DNA of 56,162 nt from JAPWJZ01 sp035626855 (lineage in GTDB: Bacteria; Pseudomonadota; Alphaproteobacteria; Micavibrionales; UBA2020). Below the pieces are notes generated by a model, which saw nothing but the letters and a program-made list of their open reading frames with translations, searched no databases and was not told the DNA's origin. This document shows, one piece after another, positions 41,641 to 50,071 of the stretch (the stretch's first letter is position 1; every line of letters starts with the position of its first letter). A program made the translations under genes and the position numbers. Where the stretch lies: assembly GCA_035626855.1 (NCBI GenBank), contig DASPMW010000194.1, positions 1-56,162 on the forward strand, read 5' to 3'.

Positions 41641-42014
41641 GACGGCCTGAAGACGTTCGCGGCGCGCGCAGAGATGGTTGTGACCGGAATTGCGACAGGT
41701 GTCACATCGCGCGGCTGCACAAAGCCGAGGAACTCAGGGATCGTCATGAACCGCAGGCTGTCCATGTTGTCCATGGGCTGGTCGAGTTCCGCCATCGCGC
41801 CGCGGTGGATCAGCGGCGGCTGGGCACGACCGGTATCATCGGGGGCGCGGTTGTAGCGCAGCATCACGAATTCATCGAGCTTGTCATTCATGTAGATGCT
41901 GACGACCTCTTGGCCGAAAGTATCGCCGCCGCGCCATTCGAAGCCGTTGGCGACTAGCGGGCGCACGATCGCGTCCAGTTCTTGCATCTCGGAATCGTTA
42001 TTGTTCGCAGGCAT
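41637..42014 (-). CDS. Conserved-looking protein of unknown function
   Basis: 125 residues, soluble, no signal. Contains FEWRGGDTFGQEVVSIYMNDKLDEFVMLRYNRAPDD-type alternating strands in its first half and FMTIPEFLGFV followed by a hydrophobic IPVTTI segment in the second. AAGGTG lies 5-10 bases before the ATG (a GTG directly precedes it). No family recognised. Sits convergent to the phosphatase gene and upstream of nothing obvious. Confidence 0.65.
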   Translation of the reverse strand: MPANNNDSEMQELDAIVRPLVANGFEWRGGDTFGQEVVSIYMNDKLDEFVMLRYNRAPDDTGRAQPPLIHRGAMAELDQPMDNMDSLRFMTIPEFLGFVQPRDVTPVAIPVTTISARAANVFRPS

Positions 42015-42129
42015 CACACACCTTCAAAATTTATCATCAAAAATTTTATTGGATCGCCGTTTAAAAGCGGCAGCGGAAAGGATTTGTACGCTTCGATTCG
42101 CTGCAATGCAATAGGCTTTGTGGGTAACC

Positions 42130-42996
42130 TTATTTCTTCTTTTTTTCCAGAGCCTTGGCCTCATCCCAGAGCGACCGGCGGAGCGACCGCGGCGCATCCT
42201 TGATCGTTGTTTTGCGCTTCTTCAAGCCCTGTTCCATGTGGCGGAAACGGCGCTCGAACCGGTTATTGGTTTCCCGCAAGGCGTCCTCGGCATCAATGCC
42301 ATGCCAGCGCGCGAAGTCGACGATCATGAACATCAGGTCGCCCAGCTCGTTCGAGACTTTTTGCTTGTCGGTTTTCTTTGCGTTGATTTCATCCTGCAAC
42401 TCGCCGACTTCTTCCGCAATCTTGTCGAGGAGCATAGTGGTATCCGGCCATTCCCATCCGGCCTTGGCGGCGCGGCCTTTTAGCTTGTTGGCGCGCAAAA
42501 GTGCGGGCAGGGCGGTTGAAATCTCATCCAGGATGCTGGCGTTTTTTGTCACGCCCTTCTTCTTGCGTTCTTCCGCCTTGATTTCCTCCCAGCGGCGATC
42601 GATTTCCTCCGGTGTTTTGAGCGTATTCGCCTCGTCGCCGAGAATGGTCGGATAACGGCGTTCAAGCTTGTCAACGATCGCTTGTGCAATGTCTTCAAAA
42701 TCAAACGACTTGCGCCCTTCGGCGATTGCGGCATGAAATACGACCTGCAGCAGAACGTCGCCCAGCTCGTCGCGTAGTTGATCGTCAACTTTACCCTGGT
42801 CAATGATATCGGCAGTTTCGTAGGCTTCCTCGACCAGATAGGGCGATAAGGAACGATGCGTTTGTTCCTGCGTCCAGGCGCAGCCATCCTTATGATTACG
42901 CAAGTAATGCATGATATCGAGGAGTCTGTCTATTGGGCGCGCGGCTTTCGTTACGACAGGTTTTTTCTTCGCAGCTGTTGTTTTTCTATTTTTCAT
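42130..42996 (-). CDS. mazG: Nucleoside triphosphate pyrophosphohydrolase MazG
   Basis: About 288 residues with two MazG domains: the first with CAWTQEQTHRSLSPYLVEEAYE and DELGDVLLQVVFHA, the second with LLDKIAEEVGELQDEI and NELGDLMFMIVDFARW. The EExxE-12-28-ExxD metal motifs are intact in both. Hydrolyses NTPs/dNTPs to monophosphates, cleansing the pool or lowering ppGpp. Ser-poor basic N- and C-termini (KKKPVV, ALEKKKK). The ATG at 42996 or a TTG at 43005, immediately after the upstream stop, could be the start. Confidence 0.95.
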   Translation of the reverse strand: MKNRKTTAAKKKPVVTKAARPIDRLLDIMHYLRNHKDGCAWTQEQTHRSLSPYLVEEAYETADIIDQGKVDDQLRDELGDVLLQVVFHAAIAEGRKSFDFEDIAQAIVDKLERRYPTILGDEANTLKTPEEIDRRWEEIKAEERKKKGVTKNASILDEISTALPALLRANKLKGRAAKAGWEWPDTTMLLDKIAEEVGELQDEINAKKTDKQKVSNELGDLMFMIVDFARWHGIDAEDALRETNNRFERRFRHMEQGLKKRKTTIKDAPRSLRRSLWDEAKALEKKKK

Positions 42997-43005
42997 CTTC
43001 GCCAA

Positions 43006-43458
43006 CTAAAGCTCGAATTCGTGGGTGACGTCGCCTTCACCCACGTATTGAAAACCAATTTTTTCATAGAACTTACGTGCCCCGATGTGGAGCGTGCGCA
43101 AGGTCATACGCTTGAACTGGCCAGCGGGCACATCCATGATGCGCTTCATCAGCGCCTCGCCAATGCCCAGCCGCCGCCATTCCGGCAGCAAGTAAACATG
43201 CCGCACGCGCACCGCACGGGTGTCATTCAGGTAAGGATCGATCGATCGACCGCCCATACCGATCAGCCGGCCATCGTTTTCCACGCCGAAAAAAGCTTCC
43301 CCGGGCAGGTTAAAGCGGTTGTCGCCGGAATCCCAATTCTCGCCGAACCGCAGCACAAGGTTATAGCCCTCAGCTTGGCTCTTCTTGAGGAGGGCCGCGA
43401 ACTTTTCACGCGTGTAATTGCCTTCGGTAATCGGAACTATCTTATAATCGATAGACAT
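43006..43458 (-). CDS. GNAT-family N-acetyltransferase
   Basis: 150 residues. Acetyl-CoA loop in YLLPEWRRLGIGEALMKRI, late strand LHIGARKFYEKIGFQYVG. AAGGA 9 bases before the ATG at 43458. Its stop TAG is followed at once by the mazG start codons, so the two are coupled. Substrate unknown. Confidence 0.85.
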   Translation of the reverse strand: MSIDYKIVPITEGNYTREKFAALLKKSQAEGYNLVLRFGENWDSGDNRFNLPGEAFFGVENDGRLIGMGGRSIDPYLNDTRAVRVRHVYLLPEWRRLGIGEALMKRIMDVPAGQFKRMTLRTLHIGARKFYEKIGFQYVGEGDVTHEFEL

Positions 43459-43633
43459 TGTGCCCATCCTTAAAGAGCGATACCTTAACTGCAATTCACT
43501 TGAACCAAAAGAGGAATGCGGCCATTTCAAGGTAAGAGTAGGCCCTGCACAACTCCATCTCCGACGCTACCTAAGCTTGATAATGTATATTATGGTAAAT
43601 ACTGAGTGTGTTACGTTAGTGTGACTGGCCCGT

Positions 43634-44116
43634 TCAGAGTGCCAGCTCCATAAATACTGTATCGAAGCTTTTGCCTTCAACTTCATAAACTTTGCGGTGC
43701 GTCTCTATGAACCCCAGACGCCGGTATAAACCAATGGCTGCCTCCTGCGTGGCTGTGACGTGAAGCTCAATTGTTTCATACTCGAGCTCACGCGCCTCAT
43801 CAATCAGCGCGAGCGCGAGTTGTTTTCCAAGACCCTTGCCATGCTGGTGCGGATGCAGGTGCAGATTGCAGAGCTCGACGCGGCCATTCTCTTTCTGCTT
43901 CAAGCCGCCAAACCCCAGGAGAACACCATCTTCAGCGAATAGCCCCAGCATGGCGCCGTTGCTGAGCTGGTACTGGATCGCACGCTCGACAATATCGCCG
44001 TGATAATCCGGATCCGTTACAAATCCACGTGCATTTTTTTCAAGCGAGTATTTGTAGAGCTTACGCAGCTGTTCGGCGTCAGCCAGGCTTATGGGACGTA
44101 GTACCGGGTTTTGCAT
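43634..44116 (-). CDS. GNAT-family N-acetyltransferase, third gene of the NAS-like operon
   Basis: 160 residues. N-terminal strand-helix PVLRPISLADAEQLRKLY; acetyl-CoA site LHLHPHQHGKGLGKQLALALIDEA; late motif AAIGLYRRLGFIETHRKV. The gene starts 38 bases inside the end of the DapE-like gene, so it is co-translated with it. Its substrate may be a product of the two upstream enzymes; that is inference from the overlap alone. Confidence 0.87.
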   Translation of the reverse strand: MQNPVLRPISLADAEQLRKLYKYSLEKNARGFVTDPDYHGDIVERAIQYQLSNGAMLGLFAEDGVLLGFGGLKQKENGRVELCNLHLHPHQHGKGLGKQLALALIDEARELEYETIELHVTATQEAAIGLYRRLGFIETHRKVYEVEGKSFDTVFMELAL

Positions 44117-45449
44117 TTTTAACCTTAGGATCTTTTTGTTGACCGGCACTGTAATTCTTAACAGTTTCGCCGAAAATCTTTCGCAGGCTTACCAGGTCAC
44201 GAATGGACGCGCGTTCGTCTACCTGATGCATGCCGCCTCGTGAAAGATAATCGTCCCCCTTCCCTTGCTCCGGGATTCCACCGCGTTCCGGCAGACCTAA
44301 CTCGATGATTTCTGCCATAGGGAAAGCCTGCGCCGCAAACCGGCCGTCCGTCGTGCCGCCGCTGCCATCGAGTTTTGCCGCCGTTCCCAGGACCGATTTG
44401 ACGGCGTCCTGGGCTGACGACGCGAGGCCGCCCGGTGCACTGTAATATGGCACCGAAGCCGTATCCTTATTTGCTTTCACCTCGATATTTTTAAGCAGGT
44501 GGTAGTCAGGATGTTGCTTCGCCCATTCCGGTGGGTTGGCTAGCGCATCCTTTATGAGTTTTTCCAGGCTATCGGGGTCGTATTGCGGTGTGAAGCGCAG
44601 GTTCCACAGCATTTGGGCCTCGCCGGGCACGATGGCGCTTGCATTGAAATCGCCGGACTTGAATGCAATTGTTTCGAAGTTCGTGTTCGGGAAATTTTCG
44701 TTGCCGTCAGAGAATGAAAGACTATTGAGAATCGTGGAGGCAAGCGCGAGCGCGCGGTTAGGATTTTCGAAGAGCTCTTGGTAGGCGGCATGGCCCTGCA
44801 CGCCTTTGGCCGTTAATGTGCCGACCAGACTGCCACGGCGGCCGATTTTGATATGGCTGCCGAGTTCATCCTGTGATGAGGGTTCGCCGACAATGAACGC
44901 GTCCACTTTTTCGCCACGCGCCTGCATCCACTCGAGTACCTTCTTGCTGCCGTTGACAGCCGCCCATTCCTCGTCTGTGGTGAGGATCATGCTGATCTTG
45001 ACGTTAGTATTTTTCAGGCTCTCGATCTGATCTTCGATTGCTGTGATGAAGGCGGCGACGCTTCCCTTCATGTCGGTGACACCTCGGCCATAAAGGTAGC
45101 CGTTTTCAATTTTCCCGCTGAACGGATCCGTGGACCATTTTGCCTGATCGCCCGGCGGAACGACATCAAGGTGCCCGATATAGCAGATGTGTTTTTCCGG
45201 CGTACCAAAATTCCATTCAAGGAAGATGTTATTGACGGCGTAGTCCCATTTTGCGTGGCCACCGCTGAAATCAAGTTGCGTCACTTTGGCCCCGGATTTA
45301 GCGGCAGCCGATGCCGCGATGTCGAGGCTCGCCTGCGCCAGAGGCAGGTCCCGGGAGTCAAGGGGGGTCACGGAAGCAACCTGCACAAGCGCTTGCGCCA
45401 AACTGATCGTAGAATCTTCCGCCGATGGTTGCTTAAGCGGCGCTGGCAT
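44079..45449 (-). CDS. DapE-like M20 metallopeptidase (succinyl-diaminopimelate desuccinylase family)
   Basis: 456 residues, longer than classical DapE (~375). Metal ligands are visible: CYIGHLDVVPPGD (His), YGRGVTDMKGS (bridging Asp), TTDEEWAAVNGSKK (Glu-Glu), VGEPSS, and GGTTDGRFAA. Before the last metal-binding His (GGMHQVDE) there is an extra stretch of about 15-20 residues (RGGIPEQGKGDDYL) compared with DapE, and a ~30-residue Lys/Pro tail follows. Either the lysine/diaminopimelate enzyme or a paralogue recruited to another N-acyl amino acid. Start 45449 has AAGGA 8 bases upstream and lies 17 bases inside the upstream NAS-like gene. Confidence 0.85.
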   Translation of the reverse strand: MPAPLKQPSAEDSTISLAQALVQVASVTPLDSRDLPLAQASLDIAASAAAKSGAKVTQLDFSGGHAKWDYAVNNIFLEWNFGTPEKHICYIGHLDVVPPGDQAKWSTDPFSGKIENGYLYGRGVTDMKGSVAAFITAIEDQIESLKNTNVKISMILTTDEEWAAVNGSKKVLEWMQARGEKVDAFIVGEPSSQDELGSHIKIGRRGSLVGTLTAKGVQGHAAYQELFENPNRALALASTILNSLSFSDGNENFPNTNFETIAFKSGDFNASAIVPGEAQMLWNLRFTPQYDPDSLEKLIKDALANPPEWAKQHPDYHLLKNIEVKANKDTASVPYYSAPGGLASSAQDAVKSVLGTAAKLDGSGGTTDGRFAAQAFPMAEIIELGLPERGGIPEQGKGDDYLSRGGMHQVDERASIRDLVSLRKIFGETVKNYSAGQQKDPKVKNAKPGTTSHKPG

Positions 45450-46251
45450 GCGGTGTTTCCTTCGCCGCGCGCACGAAATAACGGCTCGTGTTGATGCGCA
45501 TTGAATCGATCTGTGTCTTGGCAATTTCGCGGAAGCTGGAACGGTGCGGCAATTCGGCTGCCTTGTAGAGATATTGATAGGGCCCTTCGGAGTCGCGGAC
45601 GATCAGTGCGCAGTCGTGATTATCCAGGCGACGATAAATTTCTTCCCGCCCGTATAAAAGGCTCGCGCAGATCACCAGTTCATTCGCGACGGGCGTGTAT
45701 TGCAGAGCATCCATCCATTGGACATTGACATTGTCTTTCAGGCCGATCTTACGGCTCAACTGTTTCGCCAACTCGCAGGCTTCGGCATCGTAATCAACGC
45801 AGACAATCGGCGTGTCCGGACACTCGCGCGCCAGCATGAAGGCAGTCATTGGCAGGGCCCCTGCCCCCAGGAAGCTGATGCGGCTGAAAGAACCCTGCTG
45901 TTTGAACAATTCAATCTCGGCCCGGCAAAGCGCAGTATACTCCGGGAAGTACCAGAATTCGGCGAGGTCGCATGACGGCCGCGCGATAAGTTTTCGCGCC
46001 CAGTATTTTTCCATTTCGCATTCAGCGATGCCGCAAAGTACGGGCAGCTTTTCACGCTCTGTGGCGAGCTCTGGGGTGTCCATAAGAAACCTGATCAGCT
46101 CCGGCGCCTGGCATTTTGTCAGGGTGCGCACGAGATGGGTCAGCGATTGAGTCACCGCTTCATTGTCCGGGGACAGATTTTGCTCTTTCGACAAGAGCGC
46201 ATAGCTTTGGCGGATAGCCTCAACTGCCTGCGCTTTTAATTCAGTAAACAT
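45433..46251 (-). CDS. Nicotianamine-synthase-like protein
   Basis: 272 residues. Its core resembles NAS: ECEMEKYWARKLIAR, FWYFPEYTALCRAEIELF, FLGAGALPMTAFMLA (the NAS GSGPLPLTS SAM-binding loop), CVDYDAEACELAKQLS, NVQWMDALQ and LVICASLLYGREEIYRRL, with IVRDSEGPYQYLY near the end. NAS enzymes transfer aminocarboxypropyl groups from S-adenosylmethionine to make nicotianamine or, in bacterial CntL, an opine-metallophore precursor. No opine dehydrogenase is adjacent, so the product here is unknown. It heads an operon with a DapE-like peptidase and GNATs. Family call is from motif memory, not from a search. Confidence 0.72.
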   Translation of the reverse strand: MFTELKAQAVEAIRQSYALLSKEQNLSPDNEAVTQSLTHLVRTLTKCQAPELIRFLMDTPELATEREKLPVLCGIAECEMEKYWARKLIARPSCDLAEFWYFPEYTALCRAEIELFKQQGSFSRISFLGAGALPMTAFMLARECPDTPIVCVDYDAEACELAKQLSRKIGLKDNVNVQWMDALQYTPVANELVICASLLYGREEIYRRLDNHDCALIVRDSEGPYQYLYKAAELPHRSSFREIAKTQIDSMRINTSRYFVRAAKETPHASAA

Positions 46252-46445
46252 CCCTTATTCCCACCCTGTGAAGTGCCGTTAGTGTGTCAGAAACCTTGGC
46301 CCCTTTCCAGTTATTTCGGAAAATTAAGACCCCTCTCCCACCATGGTCCGAACCTTTGGAAAGTCCGGTAAACCATGGCGGGGGGATCTTCACTTACACG
46401 ACGAAGCTGGAAAATTATTTGGTTTTTTCTATGGCTCAAGGTCCC

Positions 46446-46465
46446 GATATTGAAAATCATTCTCA
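46446..46465. promoter_or_regulatory. Fur-box-like sequence
   Basis: GATATTGAAAATCATTCTC (46446-46464) agrees with the classical 19-base E. coli Fur box GATAATGATAATCATTATC at 16 of 19 positions, and as a 7-1-7 inverted repeat it reads TGAAAAT-C-ATTCTCA. It lies in the 315-base gap between the divergent NAS-like gene (start 46251) and aldo/keto reductase gene (start 46567), about 100 bases from the latter. The rest of the gap is AT-rich to the right, with two CCATGG words at 46341 and 46373; I see no gene in it. Confidence 0.45.
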
Positions 46466-46566
46466 TTTAGACGGCGGAATCGTTTGCTGTCAAAGCCATT
46501 TTTATAAATTTTGTAATTTCAAAAACTTGGGACTAATTTACGAGAAGCCGTTCTTTGGAGAAAACG

Positions 46567-47535
46567 ATGGAAAACCGAAAACTCGGAACCTCAGAATTGT
46601 CAGTCGCGCCGCTTTGTTTTGGGGGCAATGTCTTCGGGTGGACGGCCGATGAAGCAATGTCGTTCGAAATTCTCGATGCCTTCGTTCACGAGGGATTCAA
46701 CTTCGTAGATACGGCGGATGTATATACGAAATGGATCGAGGGCAATAAGGGCGGAGAATCCGAGACCATTATCGGAAATTGGTTCGCAAGCAGCGGTAAA
46801 CGCCGTGAGATTGTGCTCGCAACCAAATGCGGCATGGACATGGGACAGGATGGAAAAGGGTTATCCAAGGCGCATATTCTTAAATCAGTCGATGGCTCCC
46901 TAAAGCGGCTCAAAACAGACTACATCGACCTCTACCAGGCCCATGCCGACGACGAGACCGTGCCACAAGAGGAAACCCTTGGTGCTTACGACGCGCTCAT
47001 AAAGGCCGGAAAGGTGCGCGCTATTGGGGCATCAAATTTCAACGCGGTGCGGTTGGAATCGGCAATCCAGGTCGCCAGGAGAAATGGCCTGCCGGTTTAC
47101 GCTTCCCTCCAGCCGGAATATAACCTGTACGACCGCGCAAAATTCGAAGCCGAACTTGCAAAAGTTTGCAGGGCTCATGGAATAGGCGTTATCAGCTATT
47201 ATTCGCTCGCCCGCGGTTTCCTCTCCGGGAAATATCGAAGCGAAGCGGACCTCGGCAAAAGTCCGCGCGGCGTATCCGTGCAGAAAAATTATTTCAATGC
47301 CCGCGGGTGGCGCATTCTGCGCGCCCTTGATGATATCGCGAATTCAGCCGGCGCTACGCCGGCACAAGTCGCACTTGCCTGGTTGATTGGAAGGGATACG
47401 ATCACAGCGCCGATCGCCAGCGCCTCAAGCGTTGCACAACTCCTCGAAATCACGCGAGCGGTCAACGTGAAGCTGGACGAAACGGCGCGCGCGATGCTGG
47501 ATGCTGCGAGCGCGGAAGAGACGCCCCTACCCTGA
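46567..47535 (+). CDS. Aldo/keto reductase
   Basis: 322 residues, TIM-barrel NADPH-dependent oxidoreductase. Catalytic tetrad visible: Asp in FVDTADVY with Tyr, Lys in VLATKCG, and His in YQAHADD; cofactor-side motifs GASNFNAVRL, LARGFLSGKYRSE and APIASASSVAQL. The last part places it with the YghZ/YajO-like AKRs. Substrate unknown. Start set by GGAG 6 bases upstream. Divergent from the NAS-like operon across the Fur-box-like site. Confidence 0.93.
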   Translation: MENRKLGTSELSVAPLCFGGNVFGWTADEAMSFEILDAFVHEGFNFVDTADVYTKWIEGNKGGESETIIGNWFASSGKRREIVLATKCGMDMGQDGKGLSKAHILKSVDGSLKRLKTDYIDLYQAHADDETVPQEETLGAYDALIKAGKVRAIGASNFNAVRLESAIQVARRNGLPVYASLQPEYNLYDRAKFEAELAKVCRAHGIGVISYYSLARGFLSGKYRSEADLGKSPRGVSVQKNYFNARGWRILRALDDIANSAGATPAQVALAWLIGRDTITAPIASASSVAQLLEITRAVNVKLDETARAMLDAASAEETPLP

Positions 47536-47566
47536 CGTTGATCATTGCCGCATAGAGGAAAGAAAG

Positions 47567-47643
47567 TGGTCGGAGTGCGGGGACTCGAACCCCGGGCCTC
47601 TTGCTCCCGAAGCAAGCACTCTACCAGGCTGAGCTACACTCCG
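47567..47643 (-). tRNA. tRNA-Pro (anticodon CGG)
   Basis: On the minus strand the 77 bases fold as a standard cloverleaf: acceptor CGGAGTG/CACTCCG, D-arm with AGCTCAGCCTGGTAGAG, anticodon stem CTTGC/GCAAG with loop TTCGGGA (anticodon CGG), T-arm CCGGGGTTCGAGTCCCC, discriminator A and an encoded CCA. It lies in the gap between the aldo/keto reductase and the polyprenyl synthase. Confidence 0.97.
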
Positions 47644-47754
47644 ATGGCGGGAACAAATCGAAGTGCTTATGTCGCATATTTTCAGGAATCGTTCAATCGG
47701 ATTCGCTGCAACTGCCTGAGAGCAGTGAAATCCTCCGCTATATCTTTGATTTTA

Positions 47755-48768
47755 TTAATACTCCCGCTCTACGGCGAAACTAATCAGGTCAGCAAGGTCT
47801 TGCGTGATAGCGGTGCCCGGCATGTCAGCGAGCAGCTGCCGGCCGCGCGCTTCGTATTCCCGCGCCATTGTAAGCGACTGACCGATCGCGTTGTGCCGGT
47901 GCAGCAGACGCACAGCTTCTTCGAAATCTCCCTCGCGCTGATCCACATCCGCCATGGTGCGTTTCCAAAAATCGCGTTCCGCCGCGTTTGCGTGCTTGAG
48001 CGCAAACAAGACTGGCAGGGTCATCTTCCCTTCGCGGAAATCGTCGCCCAGTGACTTACCCAAAGTCTTTTCCGAAGCTGTGTAATCAAGGGTGTCATCG
48101 GAAATCTGGAAGGCAATCCCCAGGCACATGCCGTACTCGCGCATCGTCCTGCACTCGCCTGCGGCCCTGCCCGCCACCACAGCACCCGTTTCGCAGGCGG
48201 CGGCAAACAGCTCGGCGGTCTTGGAGGCGATCACCTTAAGATATTGCTCTTCGGTCGTTTCAATATTATTCGCCGTCGTTAGCTGCAGGACTTCGCCCTC
48301 GGCAATCACAGCGGACGCATTGGAGAGTATACGCAGCACTTCCAGCGATCCATCCTCGACCATGAGCTGGAACGAGCGACTGAACAGAAAATCCCCGACA
48401 AGCACTGCGGCCTCGTTGCCGAAAATCGCATTGGCAGAGGCGCGCCCGCGACGCTGGTCGCTTTCATCCACGACATCGTCATGCAACAGCGTCGCGGTAT
48501 GGATGAACTCGACGCAGGCCGAAAGTCTATGCTGGCGGGTGCCGGTGTAGCCAAACAGGGCAGCAGAGGCGAGCGTTAACAAGGGGCGGATACGCTTACC
48601 CCCTGCCCCGATCAGATGGCTGGCCAGCTCGGGGATCAGCGGGATATCGGACTGCATCCGCTCGATTATTATTGTGTTAACCGCAGTCAGGTCGTCTTTG
48701 AGCGTCCGGGCGAGCCTGTCGAGCGGATTGGGTGCCGCGGCCGTTATGGCAGGTTTTGACAGCGTCAT
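47755..48768 (-). CDS. ispB: Polyprenyl (octaprenyl-type) diphosphate synthase
   Basis: 337 residues. Trans-prenyltransferase motifs: GAGGKRIRPLLTLA, first aspartate-rich LLHDDVVDESDQRRG, and second DDTLDYTASEKTLGKSLGDDFREGK. Extends farnesyl diphosphate to the long side chain of ubiquinone. The MTLSKPA start at 48768 is preferred to an upstream in-frame start that would add 29 residues without family similarity. Divergent from the DUF2007 gene, with which it shares an 81-base upstream region. Confidence 0.94.
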   Translation of the reverse strand: MTLSKPAITAAAPNPLDRLARTLKDDLTAVNTIIIERMQSDIPLIPELASHLIGAGGKRIRPLLTLASAALFGYTGTRQHRLSACVEFIHTATLLHDDVVDESDQRRGRASANAIFGNEAAVLVGDFLFSRSFQLMVEDGSLEVLRILSNASAVIAEGEVLQLTTANNIETTEEQYLKVIASKTAELFAAACETGAVVAGRAAGECRTMREYGMCLGIAFQISDDTLDYTASEKTLGKSLGDDFREGKMTLPVLFALKHANAAERDFWKRTMADVDQREGDFEEAVRLLHRHNAIGQSLTMAREYEARGRQLLADMPGTAITQDLADLISFAVEREY

Positions 48769-48849
48769 TATCGCCTGTATATTGTTGCGGTATCGACTAT
48801 ACTTAATGCTTCCCTGATATAGCAAAAAGCCGGGATAAAAACACTCTTT

Positions 48850-49317
48850 ATGCAAGAAATTTTCAGAACCAGCGAGCCCGCCGAGATCGCCTTCGTGAAG
48901 TCACTGCTCGAGAGCGCAAAGATCAAATATTTCGTTTTCGGCGAACACCTTACCGCAGCCTTAGGCGGGATGCTGGACAACATCTCCGATTGCCGGTTTA
49001 TGGTATTGGAGGAGGATTTTGACGAGGCGTCCTCCTTGCTGGAAGACGCAGGTCTGTTCGACCCGGAGGAGGAATTTTTTGAAATTTTCGCGAGCGAGGA
49101 TGCGGCGCTAGCTCAAAAGGCCCGCATGCTGCTCGATACCGCCGGCATTACCTACGAATATGATGAATTTCGCGTCGGCGAAGACCTCGGACTTATTCCG
49201 GGTACGGGCGATGGACCTGTAACGCATGTCATTGCCGCCCGCGACAGCCTGGTTGAGGAAGCCTGCGACATACTCGCCAACCACGGGTTGATCAAGCCGC
49301 TGGAGGGGAATGCGTGA
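48850..49317 (+). CDS. Tandem DUF2007-like protein
   Basis: 155 residues made of two similar halves: MQEIFRTSEPAEIAFVKSLLESAKIKYFVFGE and EEFFEIFASEDAALAQKARMLLDTAGITYEYDE, each the start of a small alpha/beta DUF2007-type domain (signal-transducing-protein fold, role unknown). The gene overlaps the next methyltransferase gene as GTGA, and the pair beside ispB is a known alphaproteobacterial arrangement. Strongly acidic. Confidence 0.82.
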   Translation: MQEIFRTSEPAEIAFVKSLLESAKIKYFVFGEHLTAALGGMLDNISDCRFMVLEEDFDEASSLLEDAGLFDPEEEFFEIFASEDAALAQKARMLLDTAGITYEYDEFRVGEDLGLIPGTGDGPVTHVIAARDSLVEEACDILANHGLIKPLEGNA

Positions 49318-50069
49318 CATCACAGAACGAAGTCATTGAAACAACGCTGTTGCACGGGCGGGTGCAATTGCTGCAACCGAAGATCGGGTACCATGCCTCG
49401 ATCGACGCGGTTTTCCTCGCTTCGGCCGCGCCACTTCAAACCGGCATGCATGTACTCGACCTGGGCTGTGGCGTCGGCTCAGTCGGACTATGCGCGGCGG
49501 CGCGTGACAACATCGCCCTCACGGGAATTGATATCCAGCAAGAACTGGTCGACCTCGCGCTTCAAAACGCTGCGCTGAACGGCATGGCCCACGCAGCACG
49601 CTATGTTTGCGCCGATTTCAGGCGCGAAAGACTTATCGACGACAACCAGTTTCAGGTCGTCCTGATGAACCCGCCGTATCAGGAAGCTGGTACGCACACC
49701 CCATCCCCGACCCGCAATAAAGCACTATCTCACGGCGAAGACGCATCGGGTGCGACCTTGGAAGAATGGGTCAAATATGCCCACCGTAAGCTGAAGCAGG
49801 GCGGGACACTCCTGATGATCCACCGTGCCGACCGCATGAGTGAAATCACCGCGACGCTTGAGCGCCGCCGGTGGTTTGGGAGTATCGTGATTTATCCGCT
49901 GTTTTCAAAAGCTGGCGAAAATGCAAAGCGCGTCATCATTCGGGCACGCAAGGAACGTTTTGCCCCGATGGTATTGAAACCAGGTATGGTCATCCATGAA
50001 AAAGACGGTAAGTATTCCGTCGGCGCGCAAAAAATCCTGGGCGCGGCTGAAGCACTCGCGTTGGATTAA
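49314..50069 (+). CDS. TrmN6-like (tRNA1Val m6A37) methyltransferase
   Basis: 251 residues. SAM-binding DLGCGVGSVGLCAAAR, acidic ID following (GIDIQQEL), and the N6-adenine methylase motif VLMNPPYQE. The N-terminal motif LLHGRVQLLQPKIGYHASIDAVFLA is typical of the YfiC/TrmN6 group, which methylates A37 of tRNA-Val in E. coli; other small substrates are possible. GTG start overlaps the stop of the DUF2007 gene. Confidence 0.86.
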   Translation: MTSQNEVIETTLLHGRVQLLQPKIGYHASIDAVFLASAAPLQTGMHVLDLGCGVGSVGLCAAARDNIALTGIDIQQELVDLALQNAALNGMAHAARYVCADFRRERLIDDNQFQVVLMNPPYQEAGTHTPSPTRNKALSHGEDASGATLEEWVKYAHRKLKQGGTLLMIHRADRMSEITATLERRRWFGSIVIYPLFSKAGENAKRVIIRARKERFAPMVLKPGMVIHEKDGKYSVGAQKILGAAEALALD

Positions 50070-50071
50070 GG

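Noticed and set aside
46284..46652. A 122-codon open frame between the NAS-like and aldo/keto reductase genes
   Set aside because: No ribosome-binding site, unusual composition, and it overlaps the start of the clear reductase gene in another frame. Treated as an intergenic region.
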